NCBI RefSeq assembly: GCF_036242395.1
Contig: NZ_CP108458.1
Coordinates: 62,001-126,000, forward strand
Direction: 5' to 3'
Length of the DNA: 64,000 bases
From: Kitasatospora sp. NBC_01266
GTDB taxonomy: Bacteria; Actinomycetota; Actinomycetes; Streptomycetales; Streptomycetaceae
Made by a program: the position numbers and the translations under genes. Numbering within the stretch: the first letter of the stretch is position 1; each line of letters starts with the position of its first letter. This document shows positions 37,487 through 46,555 of the stretch, piece by piece. Below the pieces are notes generated by a model that did not search any database, had not been told where the DNA came from, and saw only the letters and a list, made by a program, of their open reading frames with translations.

Positions 37487-37978
37487 TCACCCGGCTTCCG
37501 CAGCCGGATCGGACGGGCGCTCGCCCGTGACGTGCGCCCAGCGCTCCTCGATCACGAGCCTTGCCGAGGCCGCTCCTTCCGAGGATCCCAGTCGGGTGCC
37601 GGGGACGATGAACGACCGCCCGGACTTCCGACGCACCCGGACCATCCACGTCGTGCTGCCGCGACCGGTCCGGCTGTGGAGCTCGACCGCGGAGATCTCG
37701 GACCACGGGACCGAGCGACGGAGCGCGGGTGACCGTGTCCTGAGGTGGGACGCGCTGAGGACGGTGTACCCGAACGCCAGAAAGGCGATGTAGAGCGCGC
37801 CGAAGAGGACCGCGGCCATCACGATGGCCGCCACGGGGCGGGCGTCATGAGCGGTCACCGGATCACCCGCGAACCACGCCCAGCCTCCAAAAGCCGTCGC
37901 GACCACCAGACTCACAGCCAGCGCGATGAAGCCGATTCGGCGATCGCGTGGACCGCCCCCGATCCGGATCTCTTCCAC
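37487..37978 (-). CDS. PH-like-domain membrane protein
   Basis: A 163-aa protein with two N-terminal membrane helices (IGFIALAVSLVVATAFGGWAW; AAIVMAAVLFGALYIAFLAFGY). A bacterial PH-type domain follows: LSASHLRTRSPALRRSVPWSEISAVEL and then TWMVRVRRKSGRSFIVPG. Role unknown. GTG start. Confidence 0.7.
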   Translation of the reverse strand: MEEIRIGGGPRDRRIGFIALAVSLVVATAFGGWAWFAGDPVTAHDARPVAAIVMAAVLFGALYIAFLAFGYTVLSASHLRTRSPALRRSVPWSEISAVELHSRTGRGSTTWMVRVRRKSGRSFIVPGTRLGSSEGAASARLVIEERWAHVTGERPSDPAAEAG

Positions 37979-38046
37979 GCCGCGATCCTACGGCTGGCTG
38001 TCATCGAGCAGGTCGCGGGTGGCGGAGTCCCGTTCCGCAGCCGTGG

Positions 38047-38610
38047 CTACTGCTGACCCCACTGCTCCTCGGTGATCTCGTACCGCACGCCTCCGTGCTC
38101 GGAGCCCTCGACCATCTCCATGTCGGAGGGAGTGGGGATGGTGTCCGCGAGCGTCATTTCGAGCTTCTTCATGACGTTGCGCGAACCGTGGTTCACGGAC
38201 ATCGTCTCAGCCCAGACCATCCGCACACCGAGCTCCGTGAACGCCTTGTCCAGCAACGCCCGCGAGCCCTCGGTGGCGTAGCCCTTGCCCCAGGCCGCCC
38301 GCCGCAGCCGGTAGCCGAGTTCGACTTCGTCCAGCGGGCCCTGCGGCTCGGGACGCAGGATGAACCAGCCGATGAACGCGCCGCCGTCCTTCTCGTGCGC
38401 GGCGAACAGTCCGAGGTCGCCACCCCACTTCTCGTAGCCGGCAAGGATGTTCGGCAGGTGACGCTCGCGGATGACCTCGGGCGCAGTCGGATTGCCGCCG
38501 GTCAGGTAGCGCATCACCGCCGGGTCGCTGTCCAACTCGATCAACAGGTCCGCGTCATCGGCGGTGAAGCGGCGCAGGGCCAGGCGCCCGGTCTCCAGGT
38601 AGGTGTCCAC
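38047..38610 (-). CDS. GNAT-family N-acetyltransferase (RimJ/RimL-like)
   Basis: A 187-aa GNAT protein beginning ETGRLALRRFTADDADLL, with acetyl-CoA loop ELGYRLRRAAWGKGYATEGSRALL and the C-terminal VNHGSRNVMKKLEM helix. Close to acetyltransferase_3 ribosomal-protein-type enzymes; substrate unknown. GTG 38610 chosen; 12 more in-frame codons exist upstream without a ribosome site. Confidence 0.87.
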   Translation of the reverse strand: MDTYLETGRLALRRFTADDADLLIELDSDPAVMRYLTGGNPTAPEVIRERHLPNILAGYEKWGGDLGLFAAHEKDGGAFIGWFILRPEPQGPLDEVELGYRLRRAAWGKGYATEGSRALLDKAFTELGVRMVWAETMSVNHGSRNVMKKLEMTLADTIPTPSDMEMVEGSEHGGVRYEITEEQWGQQ

Positions 38611-38755
38611 GAGTCGATCTTGCCTGAAGCAGGTCGGGCGGCCCAACAGCTTTTCTCGGCGACTCGGGGCTCTGCCGTGACGTCGCGGGATACGGAGACG
38701 GGTGCACCCTGGTGTCGGCCCAGGCCGGCCGCCGTCCGGCCGACGGATCTGACAG

Positions 38756-40267
38756 TCACTTACTTGAGCAGGTCTGGTCCTTCGCCGGCAGCCTGCCGGT
38801 GGTCAGGTAGGCCGTGGCGCTCGCGTCCGCGCAGGACTTGGTGACGCCGAGGACGCCGTGCCCCTCGCCACCCGCGACCGTGACCATGCGGGAGCCGCGC
38901 AGGGCCCGGTGCATGCCCTGCGCCATGGCCAGCGGCGTCTGGGAGTCCCACTGGTTCTGCAGGATGAGCACGCTGACGTCGTTGTTCACCACCGTGGTGG
39001 GCTCACCGCCCGCGGACTGCCAGAAGGCGCACGGCTGGATGTTGGACCCGGCATCGCCGTACAGCGGGTACCGGGCCTTGTCGCGGATCGCGTCGCGGCG
39101 GTACTGCTCGGGGTCGCGCGGCCAACTGCCGGTGTCCCCGCAGAAGATGGCCCAGGCGGCGGCGCCGGCGTTGTCCGCGGGAACACTGTGGGCGAAGGTC
39201 GGCGGAGCGGGGTGCGGGGCCGGCGTGGTCGGACCGGCCGGGGCGGGCTTTCCGCCCGCGGCCGCCTCCTTCAGCGCCGCGATCCAGGGGCTGGCGGTCT
39301 CGACGTGGACGAACGCGTCGTACCCGAGGCGGAGGTCGTCACCGGTGAGGGGCGCTCCCTCGGTGGGGATGGGCTTGCGGTCGGCCTGGGCGACCAGGTC
39401 CCAGAAGGTCCTGCGGACCTCGTCCGGCGTAGCTCCCAACCGGTAGGTGGCGTTGCGCTCGGCGGCCCACTCGGTCCACCTCGTGAAGTCGAGCTCGGCT
39501 CCCTTCGCCCACCCCTGGAACGTGCCCCGCCAGATCGTCGTGGGGTCGACCGCACTGTCCAGCACGACGCGGTCGGCCCGCTGCGGGAACATCTGCGTGT
39601 AGACGGCGCCGAGGTAGGTGCCGTAGGAGTACCCCAGGTAGGAGATCTTCTTCTCGCCCAGCACCGCGCGGATGACGTCCAGGTCGCGCGCGGTGTTGCG
39701 GGTGGTGATGTACGGCAGCGTGTCACCCTCCTCGGCCTGGCACTTGTCGGCAACCGTCCGGGCCCACGCCACGTCCTTCGCGAATGTCCGGTCCGTGTAG
39801 GCGTGTTCCCAGTTCTGTTCGTCGTCGGTCAGGCCGCAGCCGAGCGGGGAACTCTGCCCGACGCCCCTCGGGTCGAACCCGATCAGGTCGTACTGCCGCT
39901 GCACGGCCGCGGGCAGCAGCGTGCCGACGGAGAGGGGCATGTCCAGCCCCGCGCCGCCCGGGCCACCGGGGTTGAGCAGCAGGGCACCGTGCCGCTCCGC
40001 CGCACTGCCCGCCTTGATCCGGGATATCGCGAGGTCGATCTTCCGGCCGCCGGGATCGCCGTAGTCCAGCGGCACTTTGAGTGTCGCGCACTGGAAGGCG
40101 GCGGGGCTGTCCGGGGCGCAGCGCTGCCAGTGGGGCTGCTGCTGCGCGTACTGCCGCAGCGGGTCCCCGGTCGCGGCGAAGGACGCCGCGGGAGTGAGTG
40201 CCGAGAGCAGGGCCGCCACGGCGCCGACGGTCAGCAGGGAGGTTGTTCGGCCGTTTCGCACAGTCAT
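38756..40267 (-). CDS. Secreted tripeptidyl aminopeptidase-type alpha/beta hydrolase
   Basis: A 503-aa secreted hydrolase. Signal peptide ~1-32 ending SFA-A. Oxyanion region LLNPGGPGGAG, nucleophile Ser in YLGYSYGTYLGAVY, Asp in LILQNQWDSQTP, His in GEGHGVLG, and the TAP C-terminal extension with paired Cys (CADAS...QTCSS). Matches SlpD/Tap mycelial peptidases that remove tripeptides from exported proteins. ATG 40267 follows AAGGACC. Confidence 0.92.
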   Translation of the reverse strand: MTVRNGRTTSLLTVGAVAALLSALTPAASFAATGDPLRQYAQQQPHWQRCAPDSPAAFQCATLKVPLDYGDPGGRKIDLAISRIKAGSAAERHGALLLNPGGPGGAGLDMPLSVGTLLPAAVQRQYDLIGFDPRGVGQSSPLGCGLTDDEQNWEHAYTDRTFAKDVAWARTVADKCQAEEGDTLPYITTRNTARDLDVIRAVLGEKKISYLGYSYGTYLGAVYTQMFPQRADRVVLDSAVDPTTIWRGTFQGWAKGAELDFTRWTEWAAERNATYRLGATPDEVRRTFWDLVAQADRKPIPTEGAPLTGDDLRLGYDAFVHVETASPWIAALKEAAAGGKPAPAGPTTPAPHPAPPTFAHSVPADNAGAAAWAIFCGDTGSWPRDPEQYRRDAIRDKARYPLYGDAGSNIQPCAFWQSAGGEPTTVVNNDVSVLILQNQWDSQTPLAMAQGMHRALRGSRMVTVAGGEGHGVLGVTKSCADASATAYLTTGRLPAKDQTCSSK

Positions 40268-40600
40268 GCCGGTCCTTGTGGAGAGGAGGTGCCTGGATTT
40301 CCTCCAGCCTCTTACGTGCGAACGGCCGGTGAGTCCGCCGCCGGGATGGGATGTCTGTCCAACTTGCGGCGTATGTGCGCTTGGTGACGTACCACCAGGG
40401 GTTGAGGACCCTGGCACCCGCTCGGAGTCGAACCGGGTCTCCTCGCCCAACGGGCGGGCCATCACCGCCACGTCCCGTCCGGCCGCCGCCCAGCAGAGCT
40501 CGCGCTGCGGGCGGAGCTGGTGGCGGTGGAGCGCCCGGGTGAACGTCGAGCAGGTGACCTGGCGGCCGAGTTCGGTCGGCTAATGTCTTCCACGCGACAC
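40268..40600. other. Intergenic region before tRNA-Ile
   Basis: No credible gene. It contains the promoter of the secreted peptidase (minus strand). TAATGT at 40581-40586, 15 bp before the tRNA, is a likely -10 element; I cannot place a matching -35. Confidence 0.45.
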
Positions 40601-40677
40601 GGGCCTATAGCTCAGACGGTTAGAGCGCTTCCCTGATAAGGAAGAGGCCACAGGTTCAAGTCCTGTTAGGCCCACCA
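40601..40677 (+). tRNA. tRNA-Ile (anticodon GAT)
   Basis: A 77-nt cloverleaf. Acceptor stem GGGCCTA/TAGGCCC, D-arm with GCTCAGACGGTTAGAGC, anticodon stem CTTCC/GGAAG around loop CTGATAA (anticodon GAT), T-arm ACAGGTTCAAGTCCTGT, discriminator A and encoded CCA. Reads ATC and ATT codons. tRNA 3' ends are frequent integration sites, but no integrase or second copy of the 3' end is seen nearby. Confidence 0.97.
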
Positions 40678-40774
40678 GCGTCGAACGCCCGGAGTGGATA
40701 TCCGCTCCGGGCGTCTCGGCATTCAGCGGTTCACCCGGCGCTCGGCACCCGGCCCGCCCGGACCAGGGCCCCGC

Positions 40775-42136
40775 TCAGTCGGCGAGGGCACCCATCGGGT
40801 CCCAGGCCGGCAGGACGATCGGCGGTTGGTCGAGGGCGGCGGCCAGTTCCGGCGGCAGCGCGGAGCGGCGGACCGCGATCTCGAAGACGTGCTCACCGAA
40901 CCAGGAATCGTTCATGGTCCAGAAGCCCTTGTCGGCCTTCTCCTCGCCCCAGCTGTTCTCCACCCGCCAGCGGCGCGGGGCGCCGTCCAGCACGTCGACG
41001 CCGGTGAGCAGCATCGCGTGGGTCATCCGCGTCTCGTGGTGGAGCAGCCGCGCGGCCTTGTCCATGGTGAAGGCGGTGTCGTAGACGGCCGCGTAGTCGA
41101 AGAGGGCGGCGTCCCAGACACCGGCGTCCGCGCGCATCATCTTCGTCACGTCGCAGCCGAACCACACCGGCTCGCCACCGACGATCGCCGCCGTGGCCAG
41201 CCGCTTCAGCAGCTCCATCGGCACGTTGAGGTAGACGACCGGCGGGGCGTCCACGACGTTGCCCAGGTACTCGACGGTGAACGTGCGGCCCACCGGACTC
41301 GTCTCCCGCGGGTCGTGCACCAGGCAGACGTACTGGTCCAACGGGAGTTGTACGTACGAGGCGGCGAACTCCGCCGGGGTGAGCCAGCCGTCGCGGTGGA
41401 ACTCCCGTTCCTTGTCCTCCCACTGCCACAGGAAGCGCTGTGGCGGCGTGCCGAGATGGATGCTGATCACCCGGTGCACGGCGGCCAGTACCTCCCGCTT
41501 GGTCCTGCGCTGCGCGTCGATCCCCTCACCGGCCTGCCCACGCAGGTCACGGGCACCCTGGCGGAGCAGGGTGCCCAGGGCCCGGTTCATCGCCCGGGTC
41601 GCGGAGGAGCTCTCACTCTCCGGCATGGCGGACTTGGGTACCAGGCCGTGCTTCGCGACCAGCGCCGCGAACATGTTCCACTGGCCGCCGTCACTGATCG
41701 GACTCGCCAGCAGCTGCGCCACCGTGCGGTCGTCCACGTCCCGGTCCGAGGTCTCGATGACCGCCTCGAGGAAGTGGTTCGCCCGCTCGAACTTGTCCCA
41801 CCACAGGAGGTAGTTCTGGGAGAACTCGAAGTCCTTCACGCCCAGCTTCCGAGCGGCCCCGACCCGCAGCAGGTTGAGCCCGGCGAACATCCAGCAGCGG
41901 CCGCTCTGCTTCTGGTCGGTGGCCCGCCAGTCGTCCAGGTGGTGGGAGACCGAGTGGTCGATGCCGGTGAGAACCCGCCGGTCGAGAGCGATGTCATCCA
42001 CCGGCGTCCGGGTGACGGCGTTCTGCATCAGCAGGTTCGCCGACCTGGCAGCGAACTCTTCTTCGAACAGCTGAAGTTGATCCGATGTCAGCTGGCGGCC
42101 CATGGCCGGGTGGGCACCGTCGTTTCCGAAGGTCAC
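40775..42136 (-). CDS. pepC: C1-family aminopeptidase C / bleomycin hydrolase
   Basis: A 453-aa papain-fold cysteine peptidase. Gln and catalytic Cys in QKQSGRCWMFAGLN, His in MTHAMLLTGVD, Asn in RVENSWGEE. The length matches hexameric bleomycin hydrolase/PepC enzymes, cytoplasmic aminopeptidases that can also inactivate bleomycin. GTG 42136 is preceded by GGAGGATA, which decides the start. Three TTGACT repeats lie upstream. Confidence 0.92.
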   Translation of the reverse strand: MTFGNDGAHPAMGRQLTSDQLQLFEEEFAARSANLLMQNAVTRTPVDDIALDRRVLTGIDHSVSHHLDDWRATDQKQSGRCWMFAGLNLLRVGAARKLGVKDFEFSQNYLLWWDKFERANHFLEAVIETSDRDVDDRTVAQLLASPISDGGQWNMFAALVAKHGLVPKSAMPESESSSATRAMNRALGTLLRQGARDLRGQAGEGIDAQRRTKREVLAAVHRVISIHLGTPPQRFLWQWEDKEREFHRDGWLTPAEFAASYVQLPLDQYVCLVHDPRETSPVGRTFTVEYLGNVVDAPPVVYLNVPMELLKRLATAAIVGGEPVWFGCDVTKMMRADAGVWDAALFDYAAVYDTAFTMDKAARLLHHETRMTHAMLLTGVDVLDGAPRRWRVENSWGEEKADKGFWTMNDSWFGEHVFEIAVRRSALPPELAAALDQPPIVLPAWDPMGALAD

Positions 42137-42211
42137 AGCAGTATCCTCCAGTTCCCGGTGGTTCGTGCGAGGAGCGCGCAAAACCACACCGTCGCACGAC
42201 CGTTCGGCCGG

Positions 42212-42238
42212 AGTCAATGAAGTCAACGGAGTCAACGG
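42212..42238. repeat. Three 9-bp tandem repeats upstream of pepC
   Basis: AGTCAATGA, AGTCAACGG, AGTCAACGG in tandem. Read on the minus (pepC) strand they give TTGACT three times at 9-bp spacing, each resembling a -35 hexamer, 76-102 bp before the pepC start. Confidence 0.6.
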
Positions 42239-42321
42239 GGTTGGCGCGGTGGCGGCTCACGGTGGTGACGATGGCGAACGGCGGGCGGGCGTTGGCGAGT
42301 TCTGGTGTCGGCTCGTGATCG

Positions 42322-42355
42322 GCTGCCGGAGCTGCCGGAGCTGCCGGAGCTGCCG
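42322..42355. repeat. GCTGCCGGA tandem repeat
   Basis: Three exact copies of GCTGCCGGA followed by a partial GCTGCCG, just upstream of a small membrane-protein gene. Probably slippage; no function implied. Confidence 0.6.
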
Positions 42356-42392
42356 CCTGGAACCGATTCCGCGGGTCGGGCGTCCAAGCAGC

Positions 42393-42635
42393 ATGTCAGC
42401 CTTCCGTGCGTTCCTCTTCTGTCTGGGGATCGCTCTCCTCCTGGGCGCGGCGGTGACCGCGCTCGTCCGGGTGGCCGAGCCGGTCCCGGGCATGCACTGC
42501 TTGGTCATGAGCCAGAGCGGAGTTCGGGCCTGTCCGGACGTGCAGTCTGTCCGCCATACCGGGATCGCGATCGGCATGGCCGTGGCCGCCGTCGTGCTGT
42601 TGGTCGCCAGTGGGCTCGGACCGCGCCGTTCCTGA
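42393..42635 (+). CDS. Small membrane protein, unknown
   Basis: An 80-aa protein with two hydrophobic helices (FLFCLGIALLLGAAVTALV; GIAIGMAVAAVVLLVAS) separated by a short outside loop with two Cys (GMHCLV, RACPDV) that could form a disulphide. No family recognised and no clear ribosome site, so coding status is moderately supported. Confidence 0.45.
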   Translation: MSAFRAFLFCLGIALLLGAAVTALVRVAEPVPGMHCLVMSQSGVRACPDVQSVRHTGIAIGMAVAAVVLLVASGLGPRRS

Positions 42636-42713
42636 CCGCCACCGCGCTCCAGCCCGCGCCGACCGATCACGGCGCAGGCTGAGCACTCCCCCGTGCGGGC
42701 GCTGCCGAGGTGG

Positions 42714-43187
42714 TCAGGAGGCCGCACCGCTCCGGTCCCGCAGCCCCTGCGCGAACGCGTGAGCGAGCGCCAGGTCCCCGGCGTCGGGCCGCGCCTTGTT
42801 GATGCCGCCGACGAGCCTGAAGGGAAGCCAAGTGTCGTAGCCGCGGCAGGAGAAGACGTCACCCACGGCGTAACCCTTCTGCTCGAGAAGCCGCACGAGT
42901 GGGCGGCTGAAGGGTCGCAACCGCGGTTCGGGCAGTCCGCTGGTGGCGAAGACGAACGCCCTGCCTCGCTCCTCCTGCGGCAGTGAGCGGACGAACCGGC
43001 GCAGCCGTGGGTGGAACTTCCCCGAGAAGATGCCCGAGCCGAATCCCACCAGGTCACAGGTGGCGAGCTCTGCCGGGTCAAGCTGCTCGGGCTCCACGAC
43101 CGGGGCCGACAGGACCTGACCCAGGACCTCGGCGATCCTCTTCGTGTTCCCGTGCGACACGGAGGCGCACACGATGATGGCCTTCAT
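42714..43187 (-). CDS. Flavodoxin-domain protein
   Basis: A 157-aa protein with a flavodoxin phosphate-binding loop (IIVCASVSHGNTKRIAEVLG) and central FGSGIFSGKFHPRLRRFV, typical of flavodoxin/protoporphyrinogen-oxidase-like small FMN proteins. ATG follows AAAGGGGA. Redox partner not evident. Confidence 0.88.
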   Translation of the reverse strand: MKAIIVCASVSHGNTKRIAEVLGQVLSAPVVEPEQLDPAELATCDLVGFGSGIFSGKFHPRLRRFVRSLPQEERGRAFVFATSGLPEPRLRPFSRPLVRLLEQKGYAVGDVFSCRGYDTWLPFRLVGGINKARPDAGDLALAHAFAQGLRDRSGAAS

Positions 43188-43468
43188 GGTGATTCCCCTT
43201 TCCTACCTCAGGACTCGGTCAAGGCGCTGCTGGAACCGGGCCGCGATTCGGACTTCTCACCGGAACACGGCCCGCTCACGGATACGGCCGCGGCATCGCG
43301 TCTCGGTCGCACCCGAGGAGTGGACAGGACAGCGTCGACGAATGTGACATGGCCACCTGGGGGGCCGGGCGGGCGGGCGCGAACGCTCCCGGTCCGGTGG
43401 ACACGGCAGCGCCCGGGGCCGTCGGGACCCGGGCGCTGCGGTTCAGCCGGTGGTGGTGGTCAGCACGC

Positions 43469-45406
43469 TCACGCGTTCGGGCCCGACGGGTGGCCGTGGC
43501 CGTGCTCGTGCTCGTGCTCGTGGCCGTGCTCGCAATCGATCCGCAGGGTCAGGGACTTGTCGGCCTCCTGGTTCTCCGCGAAGTCGATCGAGCGGTACAG
43601 CAGCTCGTGCCGGCCGTCCGTGGTCAGCGTGACCGGGCCGGTGTAGGCCGTCCAGCCGGCGCCGTCGAGGTTGTACTCGGTCCGGCTCACGCCCGAGATG
43701 TCGTCCGTCGCGGTGAGGGTGACGGTGACGTCCGTCGTGAAGTAGTCCTTCCGGCCGGCGGCCGGGTCGGTGGCGGCGGTGGTGACCGGCGGCGTGGTGT
43801 CCAGCGGCAGGATGCCTTCCTCCTGCTCCATGGTCGGTTCGTTGTTCGGGGTCGGCAGGTCGGGGAGGAGGGGGGCCGTGAGCAGGCCGATCCCGCCGGC
43901 GCGCAGCCGCAGGGCGCTCCAGTCGTCGTGGCCGGAGAGCCGGGTCTTCTGCCCGTCACCGTTGACGTCGGCGGTGACCACGCCGCGGTTCTGGACGCCG
44001 TCGCAGTTCCAGTCCACCCAGCCCTGGCTCCGCGGTGTGGTGATAAACGGGCCCTTCGGGTCGTTCTTGCAGTAGTGGACGACGTCGTAGTTCTTGCTGC
44101 TGAACGGGTAGTTGCTCTCGTCGATGAACACCTCGTTCAGGCTGCGGGCTTCCCGGGAGTAGTCGGCGATGCCGGTGGTCGTACCGGCGGTCAGGCCCCG
44201 GACGGAGTACGAGTAGTTCATCACGCTGAAGTACTGCGGCTTGTTGTTCGGGAGGTCCGCGTCACCACCGTGCCGCAGGTCCAGGTTGTGGCCCAGTTCG
44301 TGCATGAAGTCGACAGCCTGTGCGGCGATCTGGGGGACGTTGGAGGCGAGGGCGCCCAGGCTGAGGATGAAGTCACTGCCCGGGAGCTCGGCGATGCCGA
44401 GGGTGGTCGAGCCGGGCCACAGGTGGTCGGCCGAGATCGCGTAGTGGAAGACCGGGACCCGGCCGGAGCTGACGAAGCCGCCCTTCTCGGTCTTGATCTT
44501 GCTGAAGGCGTCCCACTGGTAGTTGCCGTTGCCGTCCACGGTGCCGAGGTTGGTCGTCTCGGTCAGCTGCCGCGCTTTGCTGAGCGCGCCCCAGGTGGCG
44601 TTGGTGTCGAAGTTGAGGATGCTGTTCGGCCCGGCGTCGATGTGCAGGTTGATGCCGGTGGTCGGCGAGTGCTTGTTGTACGGGGAGTTCTTGAACGCCT
44701 CGACCACCTGGCGGATGGCCTGCGGGTCGAGTGCGTGGCTGTGGGTCTCGTCGGCCATCCAGTCGAGCTGGACGAAGATGTCCGGCTTGTTCACGGTGGC
44801 GCCCATCTTGGGCAGGTCGATGAACTGCGGGTCGCTGCCGTCGCTGGGGAGGATGGTGACGCCGTTGCGCTTCCAGTCGTCGGGGATCCCGTCGCACGTG
44901 GTCGAGTTGCAGTCGAAGGTGAACTGGACGGTCGGGTTCGAGCCCTCGCCGCCGCTGTGACTGATGACGTAGCCGCCCGGTGCCGTCTGGGTGTAGCTGT
45001 TCGGCCCGGTGGTCGGGCTGTCCCAGCTCACCTGCACCGTGCCGACGGTCTCTCCGGCGACCCGGAAGGAGGCGTTGCCCGCACTGCCGTTCGAGCCGAA
45101 ACAGGGCCCGGACGACCAGCTGGCGGAGGTGCCCGCGGCGATCTCGCTCGGCTGACTGCCGTTCAGGCAGCCCCTGGTCATGGTGAAGGTCGCGAGTGAC
45201 AGGGCGCGGTCGCTGTTGTTGGCGAAGTTCACCGTCACGCTGCCGCCCTCGCGCCGCGCGGCGGCGGCCGGCGAGATGACGGCGGCGAAGGTGAGCATGG
45301 CCAGCGCCATCACCAGTACGGCGGAGAGCCCGGTCCGCGGTGCGTGGCCGGGTCTGCCTGGCCTGCCCGGCCCCCCGGCTACGGAGGGTGCATATTCTGT
45401 ATCCAT
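43469..45406 (-). CDS. Secreted metzincin protease with aegerolysin-like N-domain and His-rich tail
   Basis: A 645-aa secreted protein. Signal/anchor ~25-50. Residues ~55-166 (VTVNFANNSDRALSL; VSWDSPTTGPNSYTQTAPGG) resemble aegerolysin-type beta-sandwich proteins. Residues ~170-520 hold a metalloprotease: H369-E-L-G-H373, third zinc ligand H379, and Met-turn SVMNY (Met396), the metzincin pattern. Residues ~550-630 form an Ig-like repeat (VTVTLTATDDISGVSRTEY). The C-terminus is a His/Glu run (EHGHEHEHEHGHGH), a possible zinc-gathering tail. Substrate unknown. Monocistronic. Confidence 0.82.
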   Translation of the reverse strand: MDTEYAPSVAGGPGRPGRPGHAPRTGLSAVLVMALAMLTFAAVISPAAAARREGGSVTVNFANNSDRALSLATFTMTRGCLNGSQPSEIAAGTSASWSSGPCFGSNGSAGNASFRVAGETVGTVQVSWDSPTTGPNSYTQTAPGGYVISHSGGEGSNPTVQFTFDCNSTTCDGIPDDWKRNGVTILPSDGSDPQFIDLPKMGATVNKPDIFVQLDWMADETHSHALDPQAIRQVVEAFKNSPYNKHSPTTGINLHIDAGPNSILNFDTNATWGALSKARQLTETTNLGTVDGNGNYQWDAFSKIKTEKGGFVSSGRVPVFHYAISADHLWPGSTTLGIAELPGSDFILSLGALASNVPQIAAQAVDFMHELGHNLDLRHGGDADLPNNKPQYFSVMNYSYSVRGLTAGTTTGIADYSREARSLNEVFIDESNYPFSSKNYDVVHYCKNDPKGPFITTPRSQGWVDWNCDGVQNRGVVTADVNGDGQKTRLSGHDDWSALRLRAGGIGLLTAPLLPDLPTPNNEPTMEQEEGILPLDTTPPVTTAATDPAAGRKDYFTTDVTVTLTATDDISGVSRTEYNLDGAGWTAYTGPVTLTTDGRHELLYRSIDFAENQEADKSLTLRIDCEHGHEHEHEHGHGHPSGPNA

Positions 45407-45541
45407 ACCGTCACGCTAGGGTGCGCGCTGACGGTGGACCGTCACGACCTGACGGGTTGTCACCCTCTCGGACGCGGTCCGCTTGCCCCACGGCGGCGGG
45501 CTCGTTCGAGCGGTTGCTGACGTGGTGCTTAGGGTGGTGTG

Positions 45542-46216
45542 ATGAAGCTTCTCCTCACCGACTCCGGCGTCAGGAACGCAAGCGTGCTGGCGGCGCTGGT
45601 CGATCTCCTGGGCAAACCGATAGCCGAGGCCAACGCCCTCTGCATCCCCACCGCAGGGTACGGGGGCCCGTATGCGGATCCGGGCGGGCCATGGCGTTTC
45701 GTCAGCGGACGGTCCCCAAGTCCCATGACCGAGTTGGGGTGGAAGTCGGTGGGCGTGCTGGAACTCACCGCGCTGCCCAGCATCGACAGGGAACGCTGGG
45801 TCTCCTGGGTCCGAGAGGCAGACGTCCTGCTGGTGAACGGCGGCGACGCGCTCTATCTGTGCCACTGGATGCGGGAGTCCGGACTGGCCGACCTCCTCCC
45901 CTCGCTGCGCGACACGGTCTACGTGGGGCTCAGCGCCGGGAGCATGGTGCTGACTCCCCGCATCGGGGAGGAGTTCGTCGGCTGGAAGCCGCCCACCGGT
46001 GACGACAGCACGCTGGGAATCGTCGAATTCTCCATCTTCCCGCACCTCGACAGCCCGGACTGTCCGGAGAACACCATGGCCGAGGCGGAACGCTGGGCCG
46101 CCAAGATCAAGGGCCCGGCGTACGCCATCGACGCTCAGACCGCCATCAAGGTGACCGACGGCGGCGTCGAGGTGGTCTCCGAGGGGCACTGGAAGCTGCT
46201 CAACCCGGCAGTCTGA
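45542..46216 (+). CDS. Peptidase E (S51) family protein
   Basis: A 224-aa class I glutamine-amidotransferase-like fold. Nucleophile Ser in VYVGLSAGSMVL, and the region DVLLVNGGDALYLCHWM before it is typical of PepE, an alpha-aspartyl dipeptidase. Late His in EFSIFPHLDSP. ATG 45542 chosen; a GTG lies one codon upstream. Confidence 0.88.
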   Translation: MKLLLTDSGVRNASVLAALVDLLGKPIAEANALCIPTAGYGGPYADPGGPWRFVSGRSPSPMTELGWKSVGVLELTALPSIDRERWVSWVREADVLLVNGGDALYLCHWMRESGLADLLPSLRDTVYVGLSAGSMVLTPRIGEEFVGWKPPTGDDSTLGIVEFSIFPHLDSPDCPENTMAEAERWAAKIKGPAYAIDAQTAIKVTDGGVEVVSEGHWKLLNPAV

Positions 46217-46555
46217 ACGTCGACTGCCTTCCGCCCCTCGACTAGAGGAGGGCCAGGTGGGGCTCGACGCCGGCCCCGGCGCAGCTGGCGTCCCACAGGC
46301 GCTCGGCAACGGCGGGATCGGTCATGTGGGCCCGCGCGGGCTCCGGTCGCGGTGCGCCACGCAGGCCGAAGGCCCTGGGGTCCCCACAGTTGTCCTCCCC
46401 GCCTCCCAACACCCTGCCGAACGCACGCGCCAGGCACTGCCGTGTACTGACCGAGTGGCTTCCCTCACGTGAAGTAGCAGCCCGGGGTGCGCGTGCGGTG
46501 CCGGCCTCGCCTGGCTGTGCCTGATCGACGACCCCGCCCCAGGTGACGGCCCAGC
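46217..46555. other. Gene-poor stretch with a possible dehydrogenase relic
   Basis: On the minus strand at about 46242-46330 a short frame ends MTDPAVAERLWDASCAGAGVEPHL, which resembles the C-terminal helix of short-chain dehydrogenases. Nothing else of such a gene remains. I see no intact gene. Confidence 0.3.

Noticed and set aside
40601..42136. Possible genomic-island integration at tRNA-Ile
   Set aside because: No integrase gene, no direct repeat of the tRNA 3' end and no compositional change seen nearby.
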